A stretch of 64,000 nt of DNA. It comes from Dyella sp. ASV21 (GTDB lineage: Bacteria; Pseudomonadota; Gammaproteobacteria; Xanthomonadales; Rhodanobacteraceae). The stretch is from contig NZ_JAELTT010000014.1 of NCBI RefSeq assembly GCF_016428975.1, forward strand, positions 21,641 through 85,640. Direction: 5' to 3'. Of this stretch, positions 29,891-39,193 are shown in pieces. The notes below the pieces were generated by a model, which did not search any database, had not been told where the DNA came from, and was given only the letters and a program-made list of their open reading frames with translations. The position numbers and the translations under genes were made by a program. Positions within the stretch are counted from its first letter, which is position 1. Each line of letters begins with the position of its first letter.

Positions 29891-31405
29891 GTGTTTAAGA
29901 ATTATTTCTCGCAAGGTCTGTTTGGACGCGACCTGCTTGGCTCGATCGTCGTGTTCCTCGTGGCGTTGCCCTTATGCATGGGCATCGCCATTGCCTCGGG
30001 CATGCCGCCCGCCGCGGGCCTTATCACCGGCATCATCGGTGGCATCGTGGTGGGTGCGGTGGCCGGCTCGCCGTTGCAGGTCAGCGGCCCGGCGGCTGGC
30101 CTCGCCGTGCTGGTGTTCGAACTGGTTCGCGAGCATGGCGTCATAGCGCTGGGTCCGGTGGTGCTGCTCGCGGGCTTGATCCAGATCGTCGCCGGTCTGT
30201 GCAAGGTGGGTGTGTGGTTCCGCATGTGTTCGCCGGCCGTGGTGGCCGGCATGTTGTCGGGCATCGGCGTATTGATCGTCGCCTCGCAGCTGCATGTGCT
30301 GATCGACGCGGTGCCCAAGGCGCGTGGTCTGGAGAACTTCGCCGCATTGCCGGGCGCCGTGATCGATGCGGTTCAGGGTGAGGCGGGCAGCCTCGTCGCT
30401 CTGGGCGTGGGTGTGGCGACCATCGCGATCATGCTGGGCTGGGAAAAGCTGCGTCCGGCCAAGCTGCGTTTCGTGCCGGGTGCGCTGCTGGCCGTGATTT
30501 CGGTGACGGCGGTGGTGCAGGTGATGGATCTGGCGGTGAAGAAGGTGGACGTGCCGTCCAACCTGATGTCCGCCATCGCCATGCCGACCTGGACCAGCAT
30601 GGCCGGCCTGCTTGAACCGTCGTTGCTGATCGCGGCGTTGACCTTCGCCTTTATTGCCAGCGCGGAAACGCTGTTGTCGGCCGCTGCGGTGGATCGCATG
30701 CACGACGGTGTACGCACCAAATACGACCGCGAACTCACCGCGCAGGGCGTGGGCAATGTGTTGTGCGGCTTGCTGGGTGCCTTGCCGATGACCGGCGTGA
30801 TCGTGCGTAGCGCGGCCAATGTGCAGGCGGGTTCGGCCACGCGCATGGCGACCATCATGCACGGTGCATGGATTCTCGTGTTCGCGTTGCTGCTGCCATG
30901 GTTGATGCGTATGACGCCAGTGGCGTGTCTGGCCGGCATCCTGGTGTTTACCGGCGTGAAGATGGTGAACTTCAAGCAGGTGAAGGCGCTGGCGCAGTTC
31001 GGCAAGGGCACGGCGTGGATCTATGTGGGCACCACCGTGGCCATCGTTGCCACCGATCTGCTGGCTGGCGTATTGGTGGGCTTCGCGTTGTCGCTGTTCC
31101 GCCTGGCCTTGCATTCCTCGCGCCTGAAGGTGGGCCTGGAGAATCACGACGAACCGGGCATGGCGTTACTGCGTCTGGAAGGTTCGGCCACGTTCCTGCG
31201 CGTGCCGTCGGTGGCACGCACGCTGGAGCGCGTGCCGCCCAACACGCGCCTGCAGTTGGTGGTGGATCGTCTTCATCACGTCGATCAGGCTTGTCTGGAA
31301 TTGCTGCGCGAATGGGGTCGCAACGCCTCTGCGCGCGGCTGCGAGCTGGTCGTGGACTGGCACCAGCTCAACCAGCGAGTCGAAGGCGTGCGACGGGCGG
31401 CATAG
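29891..31405 (+). CDS. SulP family anion (probable bicarbonate) transporter
   Basis: A 504-residue SulP/SLC26 permease: about 12-14 membrane helices (FGRDLLGSIVVFLVALPLCMGIAIASGMPPAAGLITGI... with GSPLQVSGPAAGL, then FIASAETLLSAAAVDRM) and a C-terminal STAS domain (about residues 415-500, LRLEGSATFLRVP, VVDRLHHVDQACLELLREW). The carbonic anhydrase partner favours bicarbonate over sulfate, by analogy with BicA and with CA-SulP pairs. GTG start. Confidence 0.88.
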   Translation: MFKNYFSQGLFGRDLLGSIVVFLVALPLCMGIAIASGMPPAAGLITGIIGGIVVGAVAGSPLQVSGPAAGLAVLVFELVREHGVIALGPVVLLAGLIQIVAGLCKVGVWFRMCSPAVVAGMLSGIGVLIVASQLHVLIDAVPKARGLENFAALPGAVIDAVQGEAGSLVALGVGVATIAIMLGWEKLRPAKLRFVPGALLAVISVTAVVQVMDLAVKKVDVPSNLMSAIAMPTWTSMAGLLEPSLLIAALTFAFIASAETLLSAAAVDRMHDGVRTKYDRELTAQGVGNVLCGLLGALPMTGVIVRSAANVQAGSATRMATIMHGAWILVFALLLPWLMRMTPVACLAGILVFTGVKMVNFKQVKALAQFGKGTAWIYVGTTVAIVATDLLAGVLVGFALSLFRLALHSSRLKVGLENHDEPGMALLRLEGSATFLRVPSVARTLERVPPNTRLQLVVDRLHHVDQACLELLREWGRNASARGCELVVDWHQLNQRVEGVRRAA

Positions 31406-31420
31406 GGTCGCTCGTCATCA

Positions 31421-31463
31421 AAGAGCCTGCGCGCTGCCCCCTTCCCCTCGCGGGCAGGCTCTT
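31421..31463. terminator. Possible terminator between convergent SulP and efflux genes
   Basis: AAGAGCCTGC / GCAGGCTCTT inverted repeat with a long 23-base loop, between the two convergent stops. The long loop makes it less certain. Confidence 0.45.
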
Positions 31464-31501
31464 GGAACCCGGGCGGACAAGACGGAGGTAGGACCGTCGC
31501 G

Positions 31502-32986
31502 TCAGCGGGCCCGGGACATGCTGTCGGTCGCCGCCATGTCGGCGGCCGGCAGCTGGGCGGTATCCCAACCGCCGCCCAGGGCGCGGATGAGATCCACGCT
31601 CGCCTGCAGTCGTCGTGTACGCACTTGTTCGGCGCTGCGTTCCGCTTGCAGTGCCGCCGTTTGCGCACTGACCACATCCAGGTAATTCACCGCGCCCTCG
31701 CGATAGCGATTGTTGGCGATGGTTTGCGAATCGCGCGCCGCGCTGGCGGCGTCGTCTTCCTCGTGCGCTTCCCTGCCCAGTTGCTGCAGCAAGGTCAGGT
31801 TGTCCTCCACCTGCTGGAACGCGCCCAGCACGATTTCCTTGTATTGCCCGGCCGCGGCATCCAGGTTCGCTTGCGCCGCCTGCACCTTGGCGTGGCGCAA
31901 GCCACCATCGAACAGGGTCATCGCCAGCTCCGGGCCTAGTGCCCAATAGCGATTGCCTGCGGTGAGCAAACTGCCCATGCCGGTGTCCTGCCAGCCCAGC
32001 GCCGCCGAAAGGCTCAGGCGCGGAAAGAACGCCGCGCGTGCCACGCCTATGTCTGCGTTGGCCGCAAACACGCGTCGCTCGGCTGCGGCGATATCCGGGC
32101 GTCGCTGCAACAGTAGGGACGGCACGCCCAGTGGAATGGCCGGCACGCTCATCGGCGTCATGTCCGTGGGCAGCGAGAAGCGCGACGCGCTGACGCCGAC
32201 CAGGCTGGCGATGGCGTGCACGGTGAGCGCGCGTTGTGCTTCTACTTCCGACACCTGCGCCATCGCATCGGATAGCTGCGTCTTGGCGCGGCTGACATCC
32301 AGCCCGGAGGCGATGCCGCCCTGGAAACGACGTTCGGTGAGATCCAGTCCCTGCTGGTAGGCGTCAAGCGTGTCCGTGAGGATGCGGTCTTGCACGTCAT
32401 AGCCGCGCAAGCGAATGTAGAGATCCGCCAATTGCGATTCGAGGCTCAGCTTGACCGAGGCCAGATCGGCGGCCGATGCCGCCGCATCCGCCTTGCCGGC
32501 AGCGACTTCGTTGCGCACACGCCCCCAAAGATCCAACTCGTACGATGCGCCCAGGCCCACCGTATCGGCGCTGTACTCGTTGGGCTGGTTGCTGCCGCGC
32601 AACGGGCGATTGTTCGACTGGCGGTTGCGCAGATCGCTGGCGTCCACGCCAAGGTGTGGGTAGAGATCCGAGCGCAGCTCGCCAACGACGGCACGCGCCG
32701 CGTCATAGCGCGCCAGTGCGACGGAGAGGCTGGGATTGTCGTTGTCCAGTTGCTGCTCGAGCCGATCGAGCTGACTGTCGCCGTACACCGACCACCAGTT
32801 GCCGCGCGAGGCGGTATCGGTGGGATGCGCGGGGGACCATAGGCCATCGGCGCTCTGCCCGGCATAGGCAGCGGGCAGGGGACCGATCTGCGGTTTCTGG
32901 TAGACCGGTGCCAGTGAGCAGGCTGGCAAGAGGCACACGAGCGCCAGTGGCAGCACGAGGCGCATCAGGGCAAGGGGCTGCTTCAT
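31502..32986 (-). CDS. RND efflux outer-membrane lipoprotein (NodT/OprM family)
   Basis: A 494-residue TolC-like channel with a lipoprotein signal (lipobox LPAC, Cys23). Two OEP repeats are visible, with YELDLWGRVRNEVAAG in the first and LLQRRPDIAAAERRVFAANADIGVARAAFFPRLSLSA between them, both hallmark of the NodT family. It is the last gene of the RND-MFP-OMF operon, 4 bases after the adaptor gene. Confidence 0.94.
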   Translation of the reverse strand: MKQPLALMRLVLPLALVCLLPACSLAPVYQKPQIGPLPAAYAGQSADGLWSPAHPTDTASRGNWWSVYGDSQLDRLEQQLDNDNPSLSVALARYDAARAVVGELRSDLYPHLGVDASDLRNRQSNNRPLRGSNQPNEYSADTVGLGASYELDLWGRVRNEVAAGKADAAASAADLASVKLSLESQLADLYIRLRGYDVQDRILTDTLDAYQQGLDLTERRFQGGIASGLDVSRAKTQLSDAMAQVSEVEAQRALTVHAIASLVGVSASRFSLPTDMTPMSVPAIPLGVPSLLLQRRPDIAAAERRVFAANADIGVARAAFFPRLSLSAALGWQDTGMGSLLTAGNRYWALGPELAMTLFDGGLRHAKVQAAQANLDAAAGQYKEIVLGAFQQVEDNLTLLQQLGREAHEEDDAASAARDSQTIANNRYREGAVNYLDVVSAQTAALQAERSAEQVRTRRLQASVDLIRALGGGWDTAQLPAADMAATDSMSRAR

Positions 32987-32990
32987 GGCG

Positions 32991-34178
32991 TCACTCCGCC
33001 TTGGGTTTGTCGGTGGTGTCAGCGTCCGCCTTGGCCACCTGCACGCGATCGCCTTGCATCAGCGAGTCGGAAGGGTGGTTGATGATGCGATCGCCCGGCT
33101 GCAGGCCTTGATCGATCTGCAAGCGATCACCCAGATCCAGTGCGATATGCACATCGCGCAGCTGCACCTTGCCGTCCGTGCCGAGCACGGCCACCTGCGG
33201 ACCCTGTGCGCGGAATATCAGCACGGTGGCAGGTACCGTCGTGGTGCGGCTGTTGGCCGCCATCGGCAGATGGACTTCGGCATAAGCACCAGGCAGCAGT
33301 GCCCCCTGGGGGTTGTCTACCTCGAACTGCGCCAGCAGCGCACCCGACGCCTGGTTCACCGCGCCGGAGTTGCCGATCAGGCGGCCGGTGAAATGCTCGC
33401 CGGGATGATCGGGCACATCGAGCTGCACGCTCATGCCGGGTCGAATGGCGTCGGCATAGCCTTGCGGCACCTCCACGTAAAGACGCATGCGGCTGGTATC
33501 GGAGATGGTGAACAAGGCCGGTGAGTTCTCGCTGTTGGCGCTGATCAGGTCGCCGATATCGGTATTGCGCGCGGTCACGGTGCCGGCGAACGGTACGGTG
33601 ATGTGTTTGAACGCTTCCAGCGCGGCGATGCGGTCCACATCGGCCTGCGCGGCGAGCACATTGGCCTGGGTGGCTTCCGCTTCACCCGCCTTTTCATCGG
33701 CTTCCTGTTTGGAAACGGAGTTGGAGGCGAGCAAGTTCTTCCAGCGCTTGTCGGTGAGCGTGGCCAGTCGCGCGTTGGCCTTGGCACGCGCCAGCCCGGC
33801 CTTGGCCTGTTCGAACTGCTGGTCCAGCTCGGGCGTGTCGATCTCCGCCAGCGTGTCGCCGGCAGCGACCTGGCTGCCGATGTCGCGATGCCAGCTTTTG
33901 AGATAGCCGCTGACGCGCGCATGGATGGGCGCGCTGATCCAGGCGTCCAGATGGCCGGGCAAGGTCATGGCCTGCTGGCCCGCCGCGCTCTGCGCCGCGA
34001 CCAGTTGCACGCTCGGCACCACCTGCGCGTCAGTCCACTTCACCACGCGGTGGTAGTCGTAAGCGCGCACGGAAATCCCCTCGATGGTGGCAAGTACGGC
34101 TAGCCCCAAGCCCATGCGTACGGCGCGACCGAGTTTGGGTGGGCGCGACGGCGTCGCGGCGGGTGCATCATGCGACAT
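32991..34178 (-). CDS. RND efflux periplasmic adaptor (HlyD/MexA type)
   Basis: A 395-residue membrane-fusion protein. One N-terminal membrane anchor (about 17-35) precedes the lipoyl half-motif (ARVSGYLKSWHRDIGSQVAAGDTLAEIDTPEL), an alpha-helical hairpin (TDKRWKNLLASNSVSKQEADEK), the second lipoyl half (ITVPFAGTVTARNTDIGDLI) and beta-barrel domains. The start MSHDAPAATPS has GGAGA about 10 bases upstream and is preferred over a start 14 codons earlier. It overlaps the permease gene by 11 bases. Confidence 0.94.
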   Translation of the reverse strand: MSHDAPAATPSRPPKLGRAVRMGLGLAVLATIEGISVRAYDYHRVVKWTDAQVVPSVQLVAAQSAAGQQAMTLPGHLDAWISAPIHARVSGYLKSWHRDIGSQVAAGDTLAEIDTPELDQQFEQAKAGLARAKANARLATLTDKRWKNLLASNSVSKQEADEKAGEAEATQANVLAAQADVDRIAALEAFKHITVPFAGTVTARNTDIGDLISANSENSPALFTISDTSRMRLYVEVPQGYADAIRPGMSVQLDVPDHPGEHFTGRLIGNSGAVNQASGALLAQFEVDNPQGALLPGAYAEVHLPMAANSRTTTVPATVLIFRAQGPQVAVLGTDGKVQLRDVHIALDLGDRLQIDQGLQPGDRIINHPSDSLMQGDRVQVAKADADTTDKPKAE

Positions 34179-37100
34179 GGGCGGGTTCTCCAGGCAGGGA
34201 TTCGGATGCCGGTTGCTCACGGCCGTGCACCATGCTGAAGATCACCGGCACGAACAACAGGGTGGCGAAAGTGGCGAACAGCAGGCCGCCGATAACGGCG
34301 CGGCCGAGCGGTGAGTTCTGTTCCTGGCTCAGTGCCATCGGCAGCATGCCGATGATCATCGCCAGTGCGGTCATGCAGACCGGACGAAAACGGGTAAAGC
34401 CGGCTTCCAGCGCTGCCTTCATGGCGTCGCCATGCTCGGCAAGGCGTTCGCGGCAGAAGCTCACCACCAGGATGGAGTTGGCCGTTGCCACGCCCATGCA
34501 CATGATGGCGCCGGTAAGCGCGGGCACCGACAGCGTGGTGTGCGAGAGAAACAGCATCCACACGATGCCGGCCAGGGCGGCAGGCAATGCCGTGATGATC
34601 ACGAACGGATCGAGCCAGGACTGGAAGTTCACCACGATCAACAGATAGATCAGGACGATGGCGCCGACCAGGCCAAAGACCAGGCCACCAAAGGCTTCGT
34701 TCATGGTGTTCACCTGCCCGTGCAGACTTACCACGGTGCCCTTGGGGCGGTTGGCGGCCGCGTGATCCAGCACGTTCTGCACATCGGCTGCCACCGCGCC
34801 CAGATCGCGATCCTGCACGGCGGCATAGATGTCGAACGAGGGCATGATGTTGTAGTGGCTCACCACCGCGGCACTCGGCACGCGAGTGAACGTGGCCAGG
34901 CCGCCCAGCACCTGGCTTGCGCCCTTGCCGGCCGGTGTCACCGGCAGGCTGGCGATGTCGGCCATGCTGTCCATGCGGTATTGCGGTGTAGCGGCGACGA
35001 TGGGGTAGGACACGCCGTTCTTGGGGTTCAGCCAGAACGCCGGCGATACCTGCGAGCTGCCGGCCAGCGAAGCGACCATGCTGTTGGTGACGTCGCGTTC
35101 GGTCACACCCAGTTCGTCGGCGCGTGTGCGATTCACCTTTACGTTGAGCTGCGGATAACTGGTGCTCTGCTGCAGGCGCACGTCGGCAATGCCCGGCACG
35201 TCGCGAAGACGCTTCATGATCTCCATGGCGTACGCCTCGTTGGCGTGCAGATCGCGGCCGGCAATGGAGACGTCCAGCGGCGCGGGCGCACCGAAGTTGA
35301 GGATCTGCGAGCTCATGTCCGCCGGTAGAAAGGCGAACTGCGTGCCGGGAAACTCGCGCGGCAACAATGCGCGCAGCCGTTTCACGTAGTCGGCGGTCGG
35401 GGCGTGGTTCTCCTTCAGCACGATCTGGATATCGCCATCCTGCGGGCCGATCGTGCCGCTGGCGTTATAGACCATGTTCACGCCGCTGAGCGGCAGCCCG
35501 ATGTTGTCGATCACCGTGTCCAGCTCATTGGGCGGGATCACGCGACGGACGGCCGCTTCGATGTGGTCGAACTCGGCGGCGGTTTCCTCCACGCGCGTTC
35601 CCATCGGTGCACGCACATGCAACGCAATGGCACCGGCATCCACGTCGGGAAAGAAGTCGCGGCCCAGCAGGGGCAGCAGCGCGAACGAGGCCAGCACGAA
35701 GGCGAGGAAGCCAAGCACGAAACGGCGGCGATGACCGAGCGCAACCGTGAGCGTGGCATGGTAGGTGTCACGTACCTGCGCAAAGCGATGTTCGAAGCGT
35801 TGCTGGAAGGCCACCAGTGCGGCCAGCACGCGGCTGCGGGGACGCGGCGGCGGCTGATCGCCTTCGTGGTGATTGATGTATGCATCTTCCGGGTGATCGC
35901 CCGGGCCGGCTTCCGTGTGGTGCGGCTTGAGCAGGTACATTGCCAGTGTCGGTACCAGCGTGCGCGAGAGCAGGAACGAAGACGCCATGGCGAAGATCAC
36001 CGCCAGCGCCATCGGGCGGAACAGAAAGCCGGCGATGCCGTCGAGCATGAACATCGGCACGAACACAATGCAGATGCACAGTAGCGACACAAAGGCCGGC
36101 GTCACGATCTGCCTGGCGCCGTCCATGATGGCCGTGTGTACGCTTTTACCCTGCTCCAGATGCCAGTTGATGTTCTCGATGGTGACGGTGGCATCGTCGA
36201 CCAGAATGCCCACCGCCAGCGCCAGGCCGCCCAGCGTCATCACGTTGAGGGTTTGGCCGGTGGCCGAAAGCAGGGCGATGGCGGAGAGGATCGCCAGCGG
36301 GATGGACACCGCGATAATCACGGTGGAACGCCAGCTGCCCAGGAACACCAGGATCATCACCGAGGTGAGCAGTGCGGCGATGATGCCTTCACGCGCCACC
36401 GAGGTAATCGCTTCGCGCACGAAGGTGGACTGGTCGTTCAAAAGCTTTACGTGCAATGAGTCGGGTAGCGATTCTTTCACCAGCGGCAGCAGGTGCTTGA
36501 TGCCGGCCACCACCGCCAGGGTGGATGCATCGCCTACCTTGAGCGCGGGCATCAATACGGCACGGCTGCCGTCCACGCGCACTACGTTGGTCTGCGGGGC
36601 GGCGCCATCGCGCACATGGGCGACGTCGCCCAGCGTGATGGTGGCGCCGTGCACGGTCTTTACGGGCAGCTGATTGAGTTCATCAACGGCTTCCGGACTG
36701 TTGTTGAGCTGCACGTGGTACTCGTACGTGCCGATCTTGGCCGTACCCACCGGGATGATCTGGTTCTGCTCGGCGAGCGCATTGCTCACGTCCTGCGCGG
36801 AGAGGCCATTGGCGGCGAGGGCACGCGGGTCCAGATCCAGGGTGACCTGTCGTGCCGCGCCGCCATACGGCGTGGGTACGGCGACGCCCGGCACTGAGGT
36901 GAGCATGGGGCGCATCACGTTCAGACCCTGGTCGAGGATCTTGGATTCGGACAACTGCTTGCTCGACAGCGCCATCTGCAGGATCGGCACGGTGGAGGCG
37001 TTGTAGTTGAGAATCAGCGGCGGCGTGATACCTGGCGGCATCTGCTTGAGCACGGTCTGCGAGATCGAGGTGACCTGGGCCGTGGCGGTACGGATATCCA

Positions 37101-37401
37101 CGCCGGGCTGGAAGAAGATCTTCACGATGCCCATGCCCGGCAGCGATTGCGATTCGATGTGCTCGATGTTGTTCACCGAGGTGCTGAGCTGGCGCTCGTA
37201 GTAGTAGACAACGCGGCCGGACATCTGGTCGGGGGGCAGGCCGTTATAGCTCCACACCACGCTGATTACCGGGATACCGATGTTGGGAAAGATATCGGTG
37301 GGCGTGCGCACGGCCGCCAATGGGCCGGCAATCAGGATGAGCACCGCCAGCACGATGAACGTGAGCGGTCGCGAGAGGGCGATTCGAACCAGACCAAGCA
37401 T
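34168..37401 (-). CDS. RND efflux inner-membrane permease (HAE1/AcrB-like)
   Basis: A 1077-residue RND pump with two six-helix halves and two large periplasmic loops. The proton-relay pair Asp402-Asp403 is present (VGILVDDATVTIENI). At the position of the helix-10 lysine of AcrB (SAKNAILIV) the sequence reads ATANSILVV, so Lys is replaced by Ala974. The start MLGLVRIALSRP is the family norm; the frame stays open 86 codons further without family similarity. First gene of the permease-adaptor-channel operon. Substrate unknown. Confidence 0.93.
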   Translation of the reverse strand: MLGLVRIALSRPLTFIVLAVLILIAGPLAAVRTPTDIFPNIGIPVISVVWSYNGLPPDQMSGRVVYYYERQLSTSVNNIEHIESQSLPGMGIVKIFFQPGVDIRTATAQVTSISQTVLKQMPPGITPPLILNYNASTVPILQMALSSKQLSESKILDQGLNVMRPMLTSVPGVAVPTPYGGAARQVTLDLDPRALAANGLSAQDVSNALAEQNQIIPVGTAKIGTYEYHVQLNNSPEAVDELNQLPVKTVHGATITLGDVAHVRDGAAPQTNVVRVDGSRAVLMPALKVGDASTLAVVAGIKHLLPLVKESLPDSLHVKLLNDQSTFVREAITSVAREGIIAALLTSVMILVFLGSWRSTVIIAVSIPLAILSAIALLSATGQTLNVMTLGGLALAVGILVDDATVTIENINWHLEQGKSVHTAIMDGARQIVTPAFVSLLCICIVFVPMFMLDGIAGFLFRPMALAVIFAMASSFLLSRTLVPTLAMYLLKPHHTEAGPGDHPEDAYINHHEGDQPPPRPRSRVLAALVAFQQRFEHRFAQVRDTYHATLTVALGHRRRFVLGFLAFVLASFALLPLLGRDFFPDVDAGAIALHVRAPMGTRVEETAAEFDHIEAAVRRVIPPNELDTVIDNIGLPLSGVNMVYNASGTIGPQDGDIQIVLKENHAPTADYVKRLRALLPREFPGTQFAFLPADMSSQILNFGAPAPLDVSIAGRDLHANEAYAMEIMKRLRDVPGIADVRLQQSTSYPQLNVKVNRTRADELGVTERDVTNSMVASLAGSSQVSPAFWLNPKNGVSYPIVAATPQYRMDSMADIASLPVTPAGKGASQVLGGLATFTRVPSAAVVSHYNIMPSFDIYAAVQDRDLGAVAADVQNVLDHAAANRPKGTVVSLHGQVNTMNEAFGGLVFGLVGAIVLIYLLIVVNFQSWLDPFVIITALPAALAGIVWMLFLSHTTLSVPALTGAIMCMGVATANSILVVSFCRERLAEHGDAMKAALEAGFTRFRPVCMTALAMIIGMLPMALSQEQNSPLGRAVIGGLLFATFATLLFVPVIFSMVHGREQPASESLPGEPAHVA

Positions 37402-37792
37402 GGGCGTTCCAGCGATACATCGGCGCGCAACGGCGCCAAGGCGCGACGGCGATACCGTCGTCGCGAGGCCATCGGGGGTTACGCGAAGCGACCGGGGGGG
37501 CCGGAACCGTGCGCCAGGCAGCGGCGGGTGGTCATGGGGTGGCTCAAGGCGTGGGCAGTGGCCCGATGGAGCCATCATGGCAACACAATCTTGTGGAAAC
37601 CTTTTGGATGGCTGAAAGGAAGCTGGCTGGGCTTTCCATGGGATTTCCGGAAAAACCACGACGCTGGATCGCGGCTTTCGCCGAGCTGGCGCGCTGGGGA
37701 TCGAGGGCGTTCCTGGGCCTCAGGGACGTCATCCCGGCAAAAGCCGGGATCGAGTGCCTTTCGCACTCAACCACCGCCACAGCGGCCGGATG
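37402..37792. other. 391-bp gap between the RND operon and the sensor kinase gene
   Basis: No gene supported. It must contain the RND operon promoter (minus strand), which I could not place. It contains a CATCCCGGC-AAAA-GCCGGGATC inverted repeat at 37729-37751, described separately. Confidence 0.4.
37727..37754. repeat. GTCATCCCGGCAAAAGCCGGGATC-type intergenic repeat
   Basis: A perfect stem CATCCCGGC/GCCGGGATC-like with AAAA loop. This resembles the abundant extragenic palindromes (GTCATTCCCGCGAAAGCGGGAATCC type) found in many proteobacteria. It is located 40 bases past the sensor kinase stop and may stabilise or end its mRNA. Confidence 0.55.
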
Positions 37793-39193
37793 TCAGTGCG
37801 CCTGCGCTGCCATGCGAATACGCACCAGCAAGCCACGGCCCAAGGGCGACTCCAGCAGCTCAATGGAGGCATCGTGCAATTCGATGGCGCGTTGAACGAT
37901 GCTCAAGCCCAGGCCATAGCCGCGTGTGGCGCTTTCCACTTCGCGGTGAAAGCGTTGGAACACCGCCTGGCGGCGGTCTGTGGGAATGCCTGGGCCGTTG
38001 TCGCAGATATCGATGACCGCCTGCCCAGCCTCGCGGCGGATCGCCACGTCCACCTGACCCTCCGCCTCGGTGTAACGCAGGGCGTTCTCGATCAGGTTGC
38101 GGAACATGGCCGTGAGCGCCACCTCGTGACCGAGCACATGCAGCGGTTGGTCATCGTGATTGAGGCTGACTGCGATGTCCTTTTCTACGATCAATGGCGC
38201 CAGCTCCTCGATCACCTCGGTGGCGATGCGTGCCAAGTCCAGGGGCGTGCGCTGCTGGGAAGCGGCGCCCGCTTCCAGTCGGGCCATCGCCAGAATCTGC
38301 TCGATGCGGCGCCCAAGTCGCGCCATGCTTTGTTGGGCATGGCGCACGGTGAATTCCACCTCGGCCGGATCGTCCGCGATCATGGCGCTTTCCAGGTGGA
38401 TCATGGTCGCCGCCAGCGGTGTGCGCAGCTCGTGGGCCACGTCGGTGGCGAACCGATGTTCGCGGTCGAGCGCGTCCTCCAGCCGTTCCAATTGCTGGTT
38501 GAGCGCTACGATCAATGGCTTGATTTCGCAGGGCGCCACCTCCGCCGGCATCGGCGTGCGGCTGCCGGGCGTACGCTTATCGAGCAGTTCGGTCAGCAGC
38601 GAGACCGGGCGCAACCCGCGCTTTACGGCGAGGCTGACCAGCAAGGCCAGTAGCGGCAATCCGATCAGCAAGGGAAGCGTGTGCTCGATCACCAGGCCGC
38701 GGGCGATGTCCTGGCGATTGTCCGAACGCTCACCGATGCGGATCACCAGGTTGGCGCGATTCTGCAGGGTGAAGGTGCGCCAGCGGCGTCCCTCGTGCTG
38801 GATATCGCGAAAGCCGCGCTCGTCGGACGTCGGAGTGGGAAGGTCCGCGAGGTTGGAGGTGGCCGCGATCAGTTCGCCATGCGGATCGTAGGCTTGAAAA
38901 CCCACTTCCGGTTCGTAGTTGTGTGGATGCACCGATACCACCACGCCGTGATGTCGCGCGTCGCCGCTCTGGGCGACATCGGGCAGGTCCGCATCGCGCA
39001 TGGGGATCTGGCCGTGTGCGATCAGGGTGCCCAGGGTGCGTCCGGCCTGCGCGAGGCGTCCATCCAGCAATTCGTTCATTTCGCGCAGCTCACGCCGGTA
39101 GCTGATCCAGCCGAGCGGAATCAGCACCACGATCATCACCGCGATGATCAGCCAGGTCAGGCGGGTGCGTAGCGAGGCGGGGTGCGCGCTCAT
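37793..39193 (-). CDS. Two-component sensor histidine kinase (QseC/PmrB-like)
   Basis: A 466-residue membrane kinase: helix at about 13-31, a periplasmic sensor region of about 140 residues, second helix at about 172-190, a short linker, HisKA with phospho-acceptor His254 (DVAHELRTPLAATM), and HATPase with N box NLIENALRYT, G1 DNGPGIP and G2 GYGLGLSIV. The sensor region has several His (HHGVVVSVHPHNY). It overlaps the response regulator stop by 4 bases. Confidence 0.93.
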   Translation of the reverse strand: MSAHPASLRTRLTWLIIAVMIVVLIPLGWISYRRELREMNELLDGRLAQAGRTLGTLIAHGQIPMRDADLPDVAQSGDARHHGVVVSVHPHNYEPEVGFQAYDPHGELIAATSNLADLPTPTSDERGFRDIQHEGRRWRTFTLQNRANLVIRIGERSDNRQDIARGLVIEHTLPLLIGLPLLALLVSLAVKRGLRPVSLLTELLDKRTPGSRTPMPAEVAPCEIKPLIVALNQQLERLEDALDREHRFATDVAHELRTPLAATMIHLESAMIADDPAEVEFTVRHAQQSMARLGRRIEQILAMARLEAGAASQQRTPLDLARIATEVIEELAPLIVEKDIAVSLNHDDQPLHVLGHEVALTAMFRNLIENALRYTEAEGQVDVAIRREAGQAVIDICDNGPGIPTDRRQAVFQRFHREVESATRGYGLGLSIVQRAIELHDASIELLESPLGRGLLVRIRMAAQAH

